The notes beneath the pieces were generated by a model. It searched no databases. It was not told where the DNA came from and saw only the letters and a list, made by a program, of their open reading frames with translations. This document shows, piece by piece, positions 1-14,700 of a stretch of 64,000 nt of DNA. The first letter of the stretch is position 1. Every line of letters begins with the position of its first letter. Source of the stretch: Membranipora membranacea (lineage: Eukaryota > Bryozoa > Gymnolaemata > Cheilostomatida > Membraniporidae); NCBI GenBank assembly GCA_914767715.1, contig OU612065.1:35774001-35838000 (forward strand). Reading direction: 5' to 3'. The position numbers and the translations under genes are program-made.

Positions 1-205
1 TATATGTCTAAATCCAATACATCCAAAAATAATGAAGGGTATAATAGTGTTTTATGTAAAGATTGTATTGGCCTACTTGACTTGTGGGCGAATTGGTCAG
101 GATACAGATAAGTCTGAGGTCTGTCGATATCCTGGCCGAGTATGACCCAGTGCATACAGTCTAAATCAAACTATGTGAATTAATCCATATCAAGTAAAGA
201 CTCAC

Positions 206-3200
206 TGATTTCCATTGTGCATTTGAACTCTCCTTTTCGAATTTAGCAAATTCTCTCCTGTCGTGCAATGTTGTGACAAGCTTCCATATGAGCAGGATAA
301 CGATACCAATAAACACAATACCACCAACTACTCCCAGGATAATAGCAAGAAGGTTAGGCTTGTATGGGCACTCTGAAAAATAGCGCAACATCAACATTAA
401 TTGGAGTAAGGAGCTATTACATGGCCATAAGATATAAAAACCATGAAATGATTGCCGTAAAAAAGGATTCATTTTTGCCTTATGAGAAACTTGGGTGGCC
501 AACTGCTGTTTCCAACAAAATGAGTCATAGATCAAATATATATAGATACAGGTAGTTAAGCACTCATGCTGTGCAGGGATAGCTGGTAGTAGCATTTCAT
601 TATCAACCACTTTTCAGTGTTTCAGTGGCACAGTTTGAGCTCTTATACTTATTTACATGAAATGCATGATAAGCTACAAGGCTTCCTAAAATAAAATTCA
701 TGAAACAAATCGAGGCGATTAGGAAATTTCTTAGTAAATATTTATATTGAGGGGTGTCAACAAACCTTTCTCATCTTTGATATATACAGTATATCCACCC
801 CTGTTAGGTAGATATCTGTAAGCGTAGAATACCTGACAGTCATCTACTGATGTGTAAGGTGAGCATTGTCGTATCTCTGTAATAGAACACAACATCATGA
901 AAATGATTATAAATAATATTGATTTAAAAATTTTAAAGTTTGGGAGTTATCCCATTACAACGGTTGTCAACACAACTCAAAATTATCATATTTTTGTTGC
1001 GGTCTAGTAGTATAGTATGACCATTACTGATTCCGTTGACTCTACAAAGCAAGTGACAAACTGAGATAAAGGATCAGTAACTGAGCCACTCAACCACCAA
1101 TTACCGTTAACACCCTTATTTATTGGGTGGCTCTCGTCAATAATACAGCAAATGTGTAACCAATCAGCAGCCAAACCAAACTACAACCATCAAATATCCA
1201 TTCAAGCTGTACAAGAAAGCGTTCATCAGAAGATCAGCCCAAACTCAGAAGGCAATATCCCATCACCCCCTATCTGTGTATGCACTAGAGATTGAGATCC
1301 AACCAGTGAACAAGCACATACTCTACTACTCACCGGGTCCACTAGTACTCGGTGTCTCCGGCACAAAGACAAACTCTATATTACTTCCGTTACCACAGCT
1401 CTGTGCACAGTAGTCTGCGTCATAAGATCCCTCATTCCATCCCTTCTCCTCGTACACCTTACATTGTACGCACTGCTTAAAGGGCCTGTAAAAATAAAGG
1501 GGCTTATTTAGCATGAGTGCCCCTAAGGTTGAGCTTGAGGCGGTCTTTTGGAACAAAAACTAAGTGACTAAGGAAGTTTTGGCCTTATATTAAAGTATGG
1601 GCAGCTTAACTTTTTGTCACATGACTGGTGAAAAGGTTAGTGTAAGTGGTACATTATAACTTATATTTTGAATTCACATATTTCTTTCTGATTAATAGAA
1701 AAAGGTACATGCATAATCATTTTGACTGTATTATACTTCTCTTCAAATGGTGGATTGTAGTTTTACCATGGCCAACCACTGTGCAAAACCTGGGCAGAGG
1801 CTGACACTGCACAATAAATATAAGTCTAAACATATTCCGACATAGTATAATTAGAGTTACAGCTATAAGTTACCTACTGGCATTTACTGGGACATCCTGA
1901 GCACTCCTCACAGTATCTACCTGTAAATCTCTCACTGTTACCATCCTGAGGTACGTAACACTTACATTTACCGCAAATACACTCGCCTTGTCCATTACAT
2001 AGCAACTGTAATCAAAGAGTGTGGGTCTAAGTTTCATTTGGTAGTTTAGATATTGTTATGGATCTGAGTTCACTAAATATGGTTTCGGTTTCAAAGCATG
2101 AATGACCTTCCGAGCAATGGTATATTCAGTAAATAAATTAGAGCAACAAGTTGCTGTTGCGTGCCCCCCATCATATATCAATTTGATCACAACTTGAGTC
2201 AGTAATACATGTAAGTGATTAGCCGAGTGTACTGAAGGAAAGTTAATTTCTGAATATTAAATTATGATGATCGAAAATTATCAATAATGGTTTACTATTG
2301 AGCACATTATGATAATAATTTGGTTGACATCATTCAAAACCGTCAACCGAAAAAGACCAAACAATCAACAGTTTGAAACTAAGTTTGTTGGCCGAGCTCA
2401 CATTTGTCATATTTATATGACATAAAATAATAATATTGATAACTACGAGCGACTTTTGAAAAACTATGCTTTTTTGAGCTACTGCAGAATTTACGACTGT
2501 AAAGTATGACTCACATCAGGGTCCTCAGTGTTAGATGGATCTTTACACGTCTCCTGTGAGATCTGACACTCACACTCCGTACCAGAGTACCCCTCGTCAC
2601 ACTGACAAGTGTGTACAGCTGTATCCTGGTCACATGTACACGATCCTCTACCCGAGCAGATACCCAGAGAGTTACGAGGACAGTTATCTGGGTTACACTG
2701 ACAATAGTGACCTGTAAACCTCCTACATGTCTGCTTATCACTGCTCTGTCCGGGGAGACAATCACAGGTCTCACATACTCCGCACACACACTCACCGCGT
2801 CCTGAGCAGGGCTGCTGAGGCTGTGACGAGTTAGACGGTCTGTAAGCAGGGAGATATCATAGTGAGGCATGATCAGGTAACTCCAAATAATCGAAGGGTG
2901 AAGTGCTTGGGAACCCTGGCTAGATATTTGGTATTTATGGTGTATAAGATGCACTTTACCACTGAACTACCTTATATTGATGTATTTATTTATCTAGGTT
3001 TTTTTACAGGCACGCTTGAGAGATTGTGTGATAATCAAATGAATGCTAACAGGATAAACACGTGGTTATTAGAAACCATCACCGTAAGTGAATCACATTG
3101 CAGGTTATCAGGATCAGGTGGACCAGCGGTGAAAATCAGGGGGTCCGAGTTGGAGTTATCCTTCTACTTGATTGACAACCCATGCAAGAAATATTCTGAA

Positions 3201-6200
3201 CTGTGGTTTTTACCTCTTTGTTGCTTATTCGGCTCACACTGTGAGCAACTTGGCGCCTAATACAGCCTTTTTTTGCAGTCTTCAAACTGAGACAGAACCT
3301 TGTGATTTTTTGTTAGCAACATAGTGATGCAGCTTACAGAGATATTATCCAGATATTTATACACTAACCTGACACAAGGAGCGTTGAGATCTGTAGTATC
3401 ACTGCCGGCGTTAGAGACATCACACTGACATAGATCACCGTAACTAGTAGCATCACACTCACACACAGCACAGCGATATGTACCAACACCCGAACAGGCT
3501 GGGCTATTTGTCTCCTAAATACATAAGAGGGTTCATGGACAGTTCTTAAGATTAAATAATACATTTGAAAGGATGCAATTTTAGGTTTTTCAGAGCCAGT
3601 TTTGACCTGAAGAGATTTGGAATTAATACCCAGAACTAAACAAGGAACACAACCTTTCCTCAGGTATCACGCATTCAAAGATGGATTCAATCAATGCTCT
3701 GATTCCTCTACCCTATCATATCCCAAAATGAGAAACATTTTTCTTAATTTTACCGATATAGGATCATCAATGGAATGCAATGAATTATAATTTACTCTAC
3801 AATTTGGTTTAGCCATGGCCATGACCTAATAATAATGTTTAATATACAATACAATATAACATACAATAATAATTATTGTTATTATTTAGTTTATTGTGCT
3901 CCCCTTACCGCATCATCACAGGTACAGGAGCAGTCGATCTGAGCTGTGATCTGTAGAGACTCGGCCAGTCCAGTAGGATATACCTCAAATGTCTCCTCAA
4001 CTACACCATTAATATTATCACATGATGTAGCCTGTAACTCTACCTCAAACTTAGCCTGATCTCCTGGTGACAGCTTATCACATTCAGCGGTGTCTGAGAA
4101 GGACCCACTGTAACAATATACAAGTTGCTGTAAGCACTAAGGTTTTGTTTCACTCAAGATCCAATGACCCTGTTTTACGAGTTGCTTCTGACCTATGTGT
4201 TAGTCGCTGTCGGTACGAGGAGAGCAACTCCAAATGTAGGCAACTGACATGGATAGATCGAGAATAATTCCTGTTACCTCAGCTCTATTGTAACTTTAGT
4301 TTAGTTCAAGAGCAACCAGATGGAATGTCTACATTTGACAGTTGAGCCTTCCAGCATGCCATTGAATGAATTTCTAATACATTCATAACTGCAAAGTATT
4401 AAGCCATGCAACTCTTATAAAACATTTAATGTCGCTGAATTGAACCCACCAATACGTTACTGTATCAGTAATTATCATAGATAATTTAACTGATACAACA
4501 AGCAAAGCATATGTTCAGCCAGCAAACCATACTTTTTTATCTAAGCCAAAATAAATGGTGTATGCAATCCAATGCGGAAAATGCGCTGAGTAGGGACCTA
4601 TCTGGATTCACCTTTTGTTTATCAGAGAATAAAAATCCTATGTTAATTCACAGCTAACTTTTCCAATAATTTTTCTTCTTTACGATATTAGTTGAAAAGC
4701 TGTTCTGTTTCATACATTGTACATTAAGCTCCAAACTTACATATATGTGATGGTGAAAAGCCAGACATGAACATATACACCAAAGTAGTACAACATATGT
4801 AATTTTACAGGAATATGACTGATTAAGACTGGGGAATGGAGTAAGCGCCATACAACATAATAATGAGCGTTGGGCGGATTATCATAACCCACCACTCATA
4901 TAGAACAAAGCTTGATCTATTTAACCTGCATTAGAGTAGTCTAAGTGCTCAGACTAACATTCTGGTAGAGTGAGTGGAACAGTCAGAGGGCCACTAACTC
5001 CAGCAGGTTTGAAAGCTAAGCACTAAGACTGATATTAGAGTTGTTTCCCTTTACAGTTCAGTCGCTGGTAGGAGAGACCAAAGAGTTTCCTAAAGATGCT
5101 GCCTTGAGTGATACCCAGAGGTTCCTATACAGAGAAACATGCCAACAGAGGAAACCCTTTTGTGGGCAGCTGACTGGTAAAAGGGATCAAATCCGAATGC
5201 AGGCAAATAGACTCAAACTTGTCCTACCATTGATGTGGTGGGTTATGGGTATGGAGTATAAATTATTACCTTATCCCTGCAGAGCTATAGAAAAACATGC
5301 AAAATGTCTTCTTAACTTTGTACATTACATGAGCCAGACAAGACAACTAAGATTGGCAGCTTGTCTTCTTAGTAGCAACATATTTGCAAAGGCAAGCGAC
5401 TTCTAATTTGTCATTAGCAAATTGACTACTTTGTAACAATGGACAATGGCTACTATTCAAATTCTACTCCACTTCTTGCATGTGATAATAATTAGGACTG
5501 TCTACACATCTGCAAAAGGCCTCTCTATGGTAAGGTCACTTAAATCCATATGAGACTTTTTTTAATTCAGCAGGCTGTTTCTGATTTTGTTTGGTTCAAT
5601 TAAGTAGGAAGTAGGGCTAAGATTGTAGTGGTAGAGTCATTATACTCATATTGAAAGTTTTCACATCACCACTTTTAGACACAATTACTTGGTCATAAGG
5701 TATTGTCTGCTCAATCATGAGAATATTAACCATAAATATCTCAGACACCTTGTGTCAGAATTTTAAAACAATGAAGTTAGTAACCTATAACTTGAGTTAC
5801 TCTACCTGTTGGTACAGTCAGCTCTGACCTTGACCTTGAGATCGTCTCTCCTGTTATCTCGTTTAATTGTCATCACTACTTTAGACGAAATTTTCTACAA
5901 TAAATGACAGATGTTAAGTCACAGGTAGCAACTGACAATGCAGCAGATTGCTGTTGAATTCTAAACAACAGTCAAGGCGCTCTCTCTATTTGTCAAAATT
6001 AGTTCCGCAGTCAAATGTTCAACCTGTCAATTATGCAATGTATTGAACACTTTAAAACATTGTAATGATAAAACTCTTATCCTATTGAGATAGGAATTGA
6101 CTTTTGACCATGGATAAATAGATTGACCTACAAGCTGGTAACTAGGGGAGAATAACTCGATTCTATGAACCCAAAATTATGAAATTCAAATATAATTGGA

Positions 6201-9200
6201 ACATTATTAGTGGTCTTCAGAGGTTTGAGTTTAGTGGAGCGCACTGTATGATAATGAGATGTGTACCTCATAATTCTCTCTGACGAGCCCGACAATGTTA
6301 CTACTGTCATTAGCCAGAGTTCCTGTAACTGATCCGGGGATCAGCTCCCTTAAATTCTCATATCGACCAGTCTGGTCCTTAGTCACAGCGAATATTACGT
6401 TCACTCTGTAGTCAGCTACTTTAGAGGCTATCTGACTGATACTCGGATAGTCCTGCTTAGTACCGTACACATACTCTCCATTAGACATGTGACATAATCC
6501 ATCATTAGGCTCCACAACCCCTCCTAACTGTGTCACAAAATAAATATCCAATAGTAAAGATGCTGTCATATGAATTGTATACTGATGCAGACTGTCCTCT
6601 CGAGCTTTATGTGGAGGGGGGGGGGTTGGGTGAGAGACCTCCACCCCGGCATAATTATGTTAGGATAACGCTGATGGTGCTCATAAAAACCATATATGAA
6701 GCTTTTTGATCTGATGATAATAAAGATGCTGTCATAAGATTTACAGGGCTATTTTTGACCAACCGAGATATAAGGTCACAAGGTCACTTCTATATGTTCC
6801 TGGGCATGTTAAGGTAACACTGAAAAAGAATAACTCTGAATAATTTCACCAGACAAGGTAGGATATCACCCTCCCTGCTAAAAGCAGAACAAGCAGGGAG
6901 TTTGGGAAACAGCCTGTGAACCCTGGCTAGATATCAACCAGTCCATTCATTTACAGATTTAGAAAAGGTCATAACCATAAAGGATTGAAAGTTTTAGTAA
7001 GCGCTGTTTGCAATGCCTATCTTGTGGATCAGAACATCTGATTTTGCTTATGCTTAAATATAAACATAAATTCGAAATTAAAAGCCATTTCACAGTCAAC
7101 TGAATGTCTAACAAACCTTTCCATCACCAGCTGAGTGGAAACTGGCATCTGTTGAGAAAATCAACATCTTCCTGGAGTTTGATCTCCATCCAATAACCTG
7201 TGGATACAAGAATAAGATTCACCATCCAAAGTGATATAAACTGTGGTACAGATATACTGCTCCGATGTGGCAACATCACAGTTACCATAACTTTGCTTCA
7301 TCATTGATGATACGAAATAAAAACAATTTCTCTCATAGACAAACTGAAACACTTTTGCACTGTAACAACTGCTGTCATCTTTCATTACTTCACCGCAAAG
7401 ATCGAAGTTAAATAGCAAAAAATCAGAGATCTGTCACTGCTCAATAACATAGACACACCAGCAGCAGCTGATAATGTTATGGGGCTTACCTCTCCACAGA
7501 CAATGGCCTGCATGAGAGCGTCGAATCCTCCCTCAGGTCCGTCCAGGTTACCAGATACCTGTGTACCGTTAACTCTGTCACCGAATATGGCTGTGTTCTG
7601 AGTAAGGTCCAGTCTGTGTTTGTAACTATAAGGACTCTCACAGTTAGAGCAGGGCGACTCCAATCTACTCTCCAATGTGTTCACATATGGCATGAGGACT
7701 TTGTCCACAAAGGAGCCGAAACCAAGTCGCACATCTTTGGTTATCTTTCTCATCTCATTTGCTGTAAGAAATTATCGGACTACTGATCGATGTAGAGCGT
7801 GACGTGAAAACTTGTCCTGTACTGACGCTGTTATTTCATGTACTAATCAGAATGATATTGGGTATGAATACATTTTCCAAAAATAAAACTGTTACAGACA
7901 ATAATTGCCACATTTATTCATATTCACCTCATCTTTGAATAACATTCTCTCCTCAGTGGTGCCACAGCGGTTAGCATTATTACAATGACCAAATTAGTAA
8001 CACTATCCAGGGCTTGTACTGACATTCCTTAGACACACCATACATAGTGGAACCAGATCTCTAGATCTATAGTCTCTGGTGGAACTAAATATAACCCCCT
8101 AGTTCAGTGAGTATTGTTAAACAAGTAAAGCCCTGGACTGATGGAGTTACTACTTGATATAACTATCCAGTCAGTGAGCATCTTACCAAGGTTAATGCCG
8201 AGGTCAGCCACTTTTTTCTTATCATCAGCCATAGACTGAGAGAGATCCATAAGATAGTACAGATCCACAGGGTAATCCTTGGCTAGTCTAAAGGTCAATG
8301 GCACTTTTACTTTCTCGTCTACAAAAGAGGTTGATGAGTAAATTGGCTGTTTGTGTGACAAAGACCTCCACTGAAAATCCATCTTGACAGGAAGCGAAAG
8401 TTATCCTTAGGAAAATACTTTTACCTCTTCAAACAGTTCACAATACTATTTCAATAGGTTCAAATGTGTTTTACAAATTACTTCTATCTGCGCAACCTTG
8501 TGTAGACAAGGATTATGTGTTACTCCTGTATGCGATAAGTTGATTTGAAAAAATCAAGTCGTCTTATCACACGCCACATCCCAAAGCATGGGCCGGGAAA
8601 TATTAGTTGCCTTAGAGGCTAAGCAGCAATATCTGCACCAGATTGCTCTCTGTTTGCAGGCAGGTCGGAGCACACCTTGGGGCCAACCAAACCCCAGTTG
8701 ACGAACCCACGACCTTAAATAATTGCATGCTAAAGGTTGATTAAAATCAGATGACATATCACACGCCACATCCCGAAGCATGGGCAGCGAAATACTAGTT
8801 GCCTTAGGGGCCAGGCTGCAATATCTGCGCCCAGTTGCTCTCAGTTTGCAGGCAGGTCGGAGCACACCTGGGGGTCCAACCGAACCCCAGCAGTCAGTAG
8901 ACTTCAGTGGGACCGGCGCTCTAACCAACTGCTGAGGTAGTTAATGTACATACTTGGTCTAAGTTTGATTTTGATATTCTGTGGAGATACTTGTATAGCT
9001 GGTAGTCCCTCATCTGTGGCGTCACGCACTGCATCTTCCTATATAAGAACAGAGTAATTATTACATCGCTCAACACACTGACGATGTCACTCACTGACAT
9101 ACGCTGCCCCTTGTGAGAAGATAATACCTAAAGTCAGATGTTTTATTGAAATATATCATCAAAGTATATAGGCCTACTAAGTTTGTGTATTTGACTGTGC

Positions 9201-11726
9201 AAAGGCATTTGAGGCATGTACTGAGGCTATTAAAGCCTGATATGTACTCAGAAGCGGGACAGTACTGCTAACCCTAGAACTTGATCGTATATCGTTAATT
9301 TTTAACTTGACTCTTAGTGTAATCTAATGAAACTTCTACTGTTGCCCACTCTCCCGACACTGCTTTGTGGGGATAACAAACAACATGTACCATTAATGAC
9401 TTACCCTTATAGGGGTGACTTCAGTTGTAATGTTTTTTATATCATTTGGTAGACAACTTTTCTGTATGAGATTTGAGTACGTATCACATCGCTTAGTTCC
9501 GCTCCATCCCTACAGGTAAAAATATTAGGTACATGTACAAAAGCTTCAAAGGCACGAGGATCAAACTTTTATGATATCGTATAAATTTTATTGTGAAGTT
9601 TTGATATACTCCAAAAAAATCCAAACATTTACCAGGTTAACGCAGGAATTTATACCTAGAGGAGATTTCATACCATGACGTTGTGATCGGTTGAAATTGT
9701 ACGATTTAAATCAGAAAAGAATCTGTAGTCAACAAAGCCCAATAGTATGAGGACTGCAGTTGGATACAAATCTCTACAACCATCATGTAAGATTGAATAG
9801 AGGACATTGCTACATATAGGATAAACTTTGAGACAAAGCTTGGCCTACCGGGTCAAATTTTTAGTATGTAGCCTGCTAAGCCAGGACCACTTTGATCCAC
9901 TGTTGCACTCAAATTGAATTATTGATACAAACTTTGATCTATGATGCACATATTCTTTATGCACATGAGTGCAATAAAGTTAGCTACTCCGTGTATAACA
10001 GGAGTTGAGGCTCAAGGCAAAAAATTCTCTATTCAACTGAAGCTGTCAAAATATCAGGTATCGCTGTAGATTGACTTTAAGAGTACATTGTTGTATGAAG
10101 AACAGGCAAATGACTTTACACAATGGAACAGTGACCTATAAAAAACTCCTAAGATCCATACTTGTAAAAAAATTTACAGACACAAAATTCTTGAGAGCTG
10201 CATGAATAAGGTAAGAGCCTTAGGGTAGGCGTGCATAAAACACAAGTGACAAACTAGCATGGCACATCAACATAATACTGAAACTGGTATTTAGCTGTTA
10301 GTGATTTATAAGTGGAACAATCAGCTGTTAGGTTAGAAATTTAAGATGAAGTAAAATGCAGACCTTATTGTAATGTAATATTATATCGGTATTTGCGCTA
10401 CTGGTCATTTGATTCAACCAAAATATGTGATGCTTCAATAGCTTCAGACATTCACCCAAATACTTGATCTTTTTGAGTGAGGAATTTAGTGAAAGCTTGT
10501 ATTTAGTGAACAGCAATTATTGCAACAATACGATTTAACACCCAGGCCAGGGAGCATGGGAGAATTCTCCATGCCCAGGCTAACAGACATTCTAGTTTGG
10601 ATATTTCTGTTGAGAGTAGGATCTAGTATTTCACACAAAGAAACTTGTCACAGCCATATGATGCTCACCAAAACTATCTGGTATTTTGCTCGATCGATTA
10701 AAAATCAAAAACATATCGCCCATCCCACTAGTTGGATAGCCAACAAACGCTCCGACTGCCTGTTGTTTTGTACTTTTAAAGCTTTAATAATTCAATGATC
10801 AAGTTAGTAATTATAACAGCAGGCAGACAAAGAGCCATCCCGCTGTAATAAATCAGACCTCCTCCCAAGGCTATAAACTAAAGTAAGCGAGCTGACACAG
10901 CGAGGGATACAAGGAGGTGATGACTCACCGAAGTAGATTTAGTTATACACCAGTTACAGAGAGGATTGGCTGCCATACATTCAGTACAGTCTGATGCTGA
11001 GTTACATAGTGATAATGTGATGGTGGCTAAAAACAAGAATAACAAAACATATAACACCCTGTAATGAGATTATTTTATCATGTAGCCCTCAGCATGACCT
11101 TTGTCAGCATTTTGGGAGAATAAATTTAATAGCCAGGGCCCTATTCTCTAGATAGGAAGTTAATATGGCATGTCTTAGCAAGTTCTGTTAGGTGAGCAAG
11201 TGCCCTTACCAATATCCATCTAACAGAGTTTGTATACAACATAACATGACTGACAGAAAGGTCTGTGCCAAAGCATAAGTCTACTTATATTTAGTCTGGC
11301 CTGCTAAGTCACCGAGATGAGAGTGGTTTTGTACCCAAGGAAAAGCTCTGAAGTGATTGTATCAAGACAGATATTGTTCCTCTGGCAACAATTTATCAAT
11401 GCCTTTACAAGTGACAGAGCAGAGCAGAGGCAAAATTATAATAATTAATGTAAATCAATTCTTTGCATATCCTAGGCCTAGGGTCTACTCCCCCACAAGG
11501 TACAGGGATCTAAACTTTTTTTTAATTCATATCAAAGAGATTTCGCAATTATGACATTTCAATTATGATCGGAAGCATTGTCACAAGAGTGACACAAAAA
11601 GTGATCTACAGTGTAGATCATTTAACTATTCAATGACTTACCAGATTGTGAGTTTGTATGAGAAATAATCACAGAGGCAAATATGATTTGTAGAGTAAAT
11701 ACAGGGCTACTAGCTGTAACCCTCAT
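206..11726 (-). CDS. Integrin beta subunit (beta1-like), 3' end outside window
   Basis: Adhesion receptor subunit: a single-pass plasma-membrane protein that pairs with an alpha subunit and binds matrix ligands. Exons in transcript order: 11642-11726, 10929-11026, 9405-9509, 8954-9038, 8187-8318, 7490-7761, 7117-7197, 6267-6527, 5806-5894, 3909-4107, 3369-3514, 2515-2839, 1878-2005, 1334-1485, 766-876, 206-372; 812 codons, all phases close. Order of parts: signal peptide (residues 1-28, start ATG at 11726), Cys-rich PSI domain, beta-I domain with intact MIDAS DLSQS (about 149-153) after [10 protein letters not shown], hybrid domain, four Cys-rich I-EGF repeats, beta-tail domain, one membrane helix (about 764-786) and the juxtamembrane [12 protein letters not shown] motif. 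The last exon, expected to carry the NPxY motifs, is not in bases 1-205 and must lie beyond the left edge. The family call is very secure; the orthologue class within beta integrins is not. Confidence 0.96.
4108..5805. other. Integrin intron containing a dispersed-repeat fragment
   Basis: This intron lies between the hybrid-domain exons 5806-5894 and 3909-4107. It contains one copy (about 5180-5226) of the short dispersed repeat whose core reads GAATGCAGGCAAAT followed by CAAACTTG, which recurs in other introns of this window. The 121-codon open frame at 5041-5406 runs through that repeat and shows no recognisable protein features. Confidence 0.5.
8567..8940 (-). repeat. tRNA-derived SINE with duplicated body
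   Basis: Two tandem copies of a body segment lie at about 8567-8705 and 8757-8890; both contain the GCAGGCAGGTCGGAGCACACC block on the plus strand. On the minus strand, the segment entering the right-hand copy (about 8940-8870) reads like a tRNA head: an A-box-like CAGTTGGTTAGAGCGC followed about 40 bases later by a B-box-like GGGTTCGGTTGG. The left copy keeps only a stub of the head. The element lies in the integrin intron between exons 8954-9038 and 8187-8318. Its long open frame on the minus strand is the repeat read through, not a gene. Confidence 0.7.
9510..10928. other. Integrin intron, no other feature seen
   Basis: This intron separates the two PSI-domain exons 10929-11026 and 9405-9509. 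I looked for further cysteine-rich coding sequence on the minus strand because the PSI domain is split here; none is needed, since the phases and the cysteine pattern close directly. No RNA gene or repeat was recognised. Confidence 0.5.
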
Positions 11727-14700
11727 GGCGTAAGTGTGGAGGGGCGTATATGTAGAAGGTTAGATCTCCCCAGATCGTCGTATATCACAGGACTAAATAC
11801 TTCCAACAAACCGAATCCCTCTGAAAAAGACATGAATTTATATTGTTACATATTTGCTCAATGGATGAGGTCGGATATCATTACTATCACTGAGACAGCA
11901 AAGATACCACAACTTTATTTTAATGATTATTATCAGCCATATGACTACAGGGATCTTGTATATTCAAGTAAGGTGCCTGTCAACCTATCCCAGTTTTGTT
12001 TAATCCCAAACTATACAACAAGATAGCAGCCAGTAGAATTTATGAATATTTGCACTTGACCGGCTCATTAGCCTAGAACAAAGAACTGATTAGATCAATA
12101 ATACACTTGACTGAGGCTATCTAACTTCACTGGAAGTGAATTTGATAATGGATTAGACTAACTTGGCAGACAGCTACTAGGGAGTTATGAATCATAATGT
12201 ATTAAGTCAGAATATATGAGAATAACTTACAAAGTCATTCAGTTAGCGATCAACACATTAAACAGATGGAATTTCTTATTCAACTCAGGTTTTGATGTCA
12301 GACAAACAGTATAATTTTCAACACTAGAATAGTAGCTTGTTATTAGCTGTATAAAGTGTTGAATTGCTAATTGACACCAATCACAGTATTAATAACAATG
12401 ATTAGTTGGGGAGAGGAGTGATATTATTGCTAGACTGCTTATCAGAACTTGACTACATTATTCAAGTTTTATATCAACTCTCACCTCTGAGACGTAAAAA
12501 AGAGATGTGAATTTTATTGTATATTGAATAAAACGAAATACCTCAATTTCTTTTATGGCAGTAAGCTTTCAAGTCTTCAAACTTAGGAACAAATAGGTGA
12601 TCTCAGTCATCAATATGAGTGGAAAACCACAATCCAACAGAAATTGCTCACAACTCAGAGAAAACACCCTACAAACTAAAAACTAGCTAGGATATAAGCC
12701 TCAGTTGGTAGTGTCAACTCAACTGCTGTGAACAGTCGAAATAATCATTTTTCTTCTTCATTAATCATAAACTAGTTTAGTTTAAAATAAATTATTTGTT
12801 TCTCTTGTGTTATGCCGGATAAACATCCTTGAGAAGGAGGGTACACCACATTAGTTTAATAAAACGGGGTGAAAATCTCAATATTGAATGGGCCCAGCGT
12901 ACCAACAAAATAGCATACTGCTGGATTTAATACTTTATCTGCATACATCATTACTTTACTATTTAGCTCACAGAATGAATGACTAACTCACCTACCAACA
13001 CTCTAAGTACAATTTATTTGTTTGTCTATTTAGGACTAAACGGAATCGCTTTCTCTGTACCGGCAAAACAAGACTCAGCAAGACTCAGAGCACCAATACC
13101 AAAGTATGCAGCCGGACACAAAGTTTAGACTGAAACAAACCAAATTAGTCTGCGGGCTTGCTTTTTAACACCTGGCCTTGTGGTAGGTCTACAAATATTA
13201 CAAACACAGAATTTCTGATGATTATTTACAGTGACACCAAGCAAGGATGGAAGTCACAGACAACAGTGAATGTGCAGCAAAAGAGGGATTTGACACAGTT
13301 CTTTGGCTCTAAGTGGGGGTATATGGTCCTTGTTATTCAAACCCGATTTCCTTGATGTTTCCTGGCAATTCAATGACTCAACATTACAGGCACTACTATA
13401 ATGCTATACAATCATTGTACCTGGATTTCCTTAGACTATGAAGCCTGAAGGACAGACGAGCACAGCTGAAAAATTTCAGACATCATGTTCAAGCTACATC
13501 TGTGATACAATAAAGCCTATAGAATCTACGCACAACCTACTGGAATCAAATGTAAGAACGTGTTAAGATAACAAAGGTTAAAATCTCAGCGCCTACAGTC
13601 ATCTTATATAATAACTAATAACATGCTGGACAAACAGATTGGAGGCCTGCTTTGTCTTTCATAACCCTATGTACACCTAAACCAGAACCAAACACCATGA
13701 CATATGTTTGGTAGATAATGAAGAGAATATTGATAGGAATGACTTCCTCACCCTCCGCCTCGGACAGGCTGTATATGATGAAGGCCCATCACGTACAAGA
13801 TGTAAATAAATGAACGACCGTTATTATGTTCGCATCTGTCTCAACAAAGAATCACAAATGAAGAGATCAGGTCAACCGTTGTTTGTAGGAGTCGAGTGGT
13901 TGAGGCTCCCAGTGTTCAACACATTTCTCTCTATATCGCTGGAATACTCATCCACTAGGTATCATTGCACGAACTGCAGTACGCCCGTTGCGCCCCACCA
14001 CTACTGTAATTATCCTGATAAAGACTGAAGATAGGCCTACATATGATATACATGTATTCAATATGACGACGTATCGTACTTCTTCTATAGTTATCCAGTA
14101 GACAGATACAAAGATACAGCACACAAATAAATGAGAAGGCTCCTGATCAGACTATAGGTGGTTTCAATAGGTAAGTACTACTAAAGTCAGTAGGGGGCAC
14201 CTGTAACCACCTGCTACAGCCAAGCAATGAACTAAACCCCATCAATGAGCCAAGCCATCCCTCTGTTGTTGTTATCTGCTGTACATTTCTACACACAATC
14301 ACATTCATTCAGTCTCAGCTATTATCACTTCAATCAATGACTCAGAAGAGTCTTCTTCTTCTGGGTGACAGCTAGCCTGTCAACCAAGGTGATGTCAAGA
14401 CACCGCAGACACTGGACTGACAGGCTAGGTCAGGTGAACCCCCAGCATGATCATAGCATGGACGGACCTCAGCAGCTTACAAGCAATACAATTGGCCAAA
14501 ACTTGGATAACCCTCTGGGTCAAGTTAGGTTATGTGTAATGCTAGGAAGTAATAGAGGTAATGCAGCCATTTGATAGCTTTGTTGGGCTAGTCAAGCAGC
14601 GAGTAATCTACTGGAAATTATTTTACGCTTACCTAGTAATGGGTCAAGGACAATTAATTAAAGGTCAGGCCAGTAGCCAATCAATTTGCCTGGTTTGCTT

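Noticed and set aside
1-205. Last integrin cytoplasmic exon
   Set aside because: No minus-strand NPxY-encoding frame or acceptor was found in these bases; they are intron.
2862-3260. 132-codon plus-strand frame overlapping integrin exon gaps
   Set aside because: Antisense and intronic in the integrin gene; no family features.
5041-5406. 121-codon open frame on the plus strand inside an integrin intron
   Set aside because: It runs through a copy of the dispersed GCAGGCAAAT repeat, has no domain or splice support, and lies antisense within a well-supported gene.
7149-7151. An apparent acceptor that would make a 32-base integrin microexon
   Set aside because: The frame is open further upstream to the acceptor at 7198-7200, giving the conserved [13 protein letters not shown] stretch without any microexon.
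8554-8928. 124-codon minus-strand frame with internal repetition
   Set aside because: The repetition is the tandem SINE body read in one frame; it lies in an integrin intron.
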